Part shown: positions 5,221-5,242 of the stretch, piece after piece
Position numbering within the stretch: the first letter of the stretch is position 1
How the letters are laid out: every line of letters starts with the position of its first letter
Source: JAGTVG01 sp964389805
GTDB lineage: Bacteria; Bacteroidota; Bacteroidia; Cytophagales; Cyclobacteriaceae
Length of the DNA: 5,242 nt
Assembly (NCBI GenBank): GCA_964389805.1
Contig: CAYMFU010000032.1
Coordinates: 1 to 5,242 of the forward strand
Direction: 5' to 3'
Made by a program: the position numbers and the translations under genes
Notes under the pieces: model-generated
What the model was told of the DNA's origin: nothing
The model's input: only the letters and a program-made list of their open reading frames with translations
The model's database searches: none

Positions 5221-5242
5221 CCGCTCCGGCCCTCATTGGGAG

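Larger units (their letters stand above)
4429..5242 (+). mobile_element. Putative gene cassette 3 with toxin-antitoxin operon, right end unclear
   Basis: The unit begins at the right box of the attC-like site (GCTATGCTGC, 4428-4437) and carries a HigB/HigA pair with its own promoter. Its expected closing box would be GCAGCATAGC. The closest match is GCATCATAGG at 5081-5090 (8 of 10), overlapping the higA stop codon, but the bases after it do not resemble the left arm of the other sites. The true end may be degenerate or beyond the window. Toxin-antitoxin cassettes are common in large chromosomal integrons and are thought to limit cassette loss. Confidence 0.45.

Overview
The window looks like chromosome (or a large contig) of a Bacteroidetes-type bacterium. 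The evidence is two lipoproteins with a Ser-Cys lipobox (one followed by an acidic stretch typical of surface-exported Bacteroidetes lipoproteins), almost no Shine-Dalgarno sequences before starts, and a good Bacteroidetes-type promoter (TTG, 20 bases, TAnnTTTG) before the toxin-antitoxin pair. No rRNA, tRNA, integrase or transposase gene is visible.

The main structure is an array of cassette-like units separated by near-identical ~100-base imperfect hairpins at 1-51 (right half only), 3446-3549 and 4334-4437. These resemble integron attC sites. The inner arms are almost invariant, while the outermost 9-10 bases are specific to each unit: the first bases of a unit are the exact reverse complement of the bases at its own far end (GTTACCTGCA 42-51 with TGCAGGTAAC 3446-3455; GTTATGGGC 3541-3549 with GCCCATAAC 4334-4342). 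That is expected if each unit once existed as a circle with one complete attC. All genes read toward the downstream site, and one stop codon lies inside the site. The array is read here as part of a chromosomal integron, or a cluster of attC sites without a visible integrase.

Unit 1 (about 43-3541) is unusually long and carries two genes 22 bases apart: a beta-propeller lipoprotein (153-1790), whose signal peptide start seems disturbed by a one-base indel, and a phytoene-desaturase-like FAD oxidoreductase (1813-3384). Unit 2 (about 3542-4428) carries one unrecognised lipoprotein. Unit 3 (from about 4429) carries a HigB/HigA toxin-antitoxin operon with its own promoter and a probable operator. 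Its right boundary is not clear; 5090-5242 holds an inverted repeat and a short stretch resembling the tip of the attC-like hairpin.

The toxin-antitoxin unit probably stabilises the array, as in other large integrons. The propeller and oxidoreductase probably act in one pathway, which cannot be named from the sequence.
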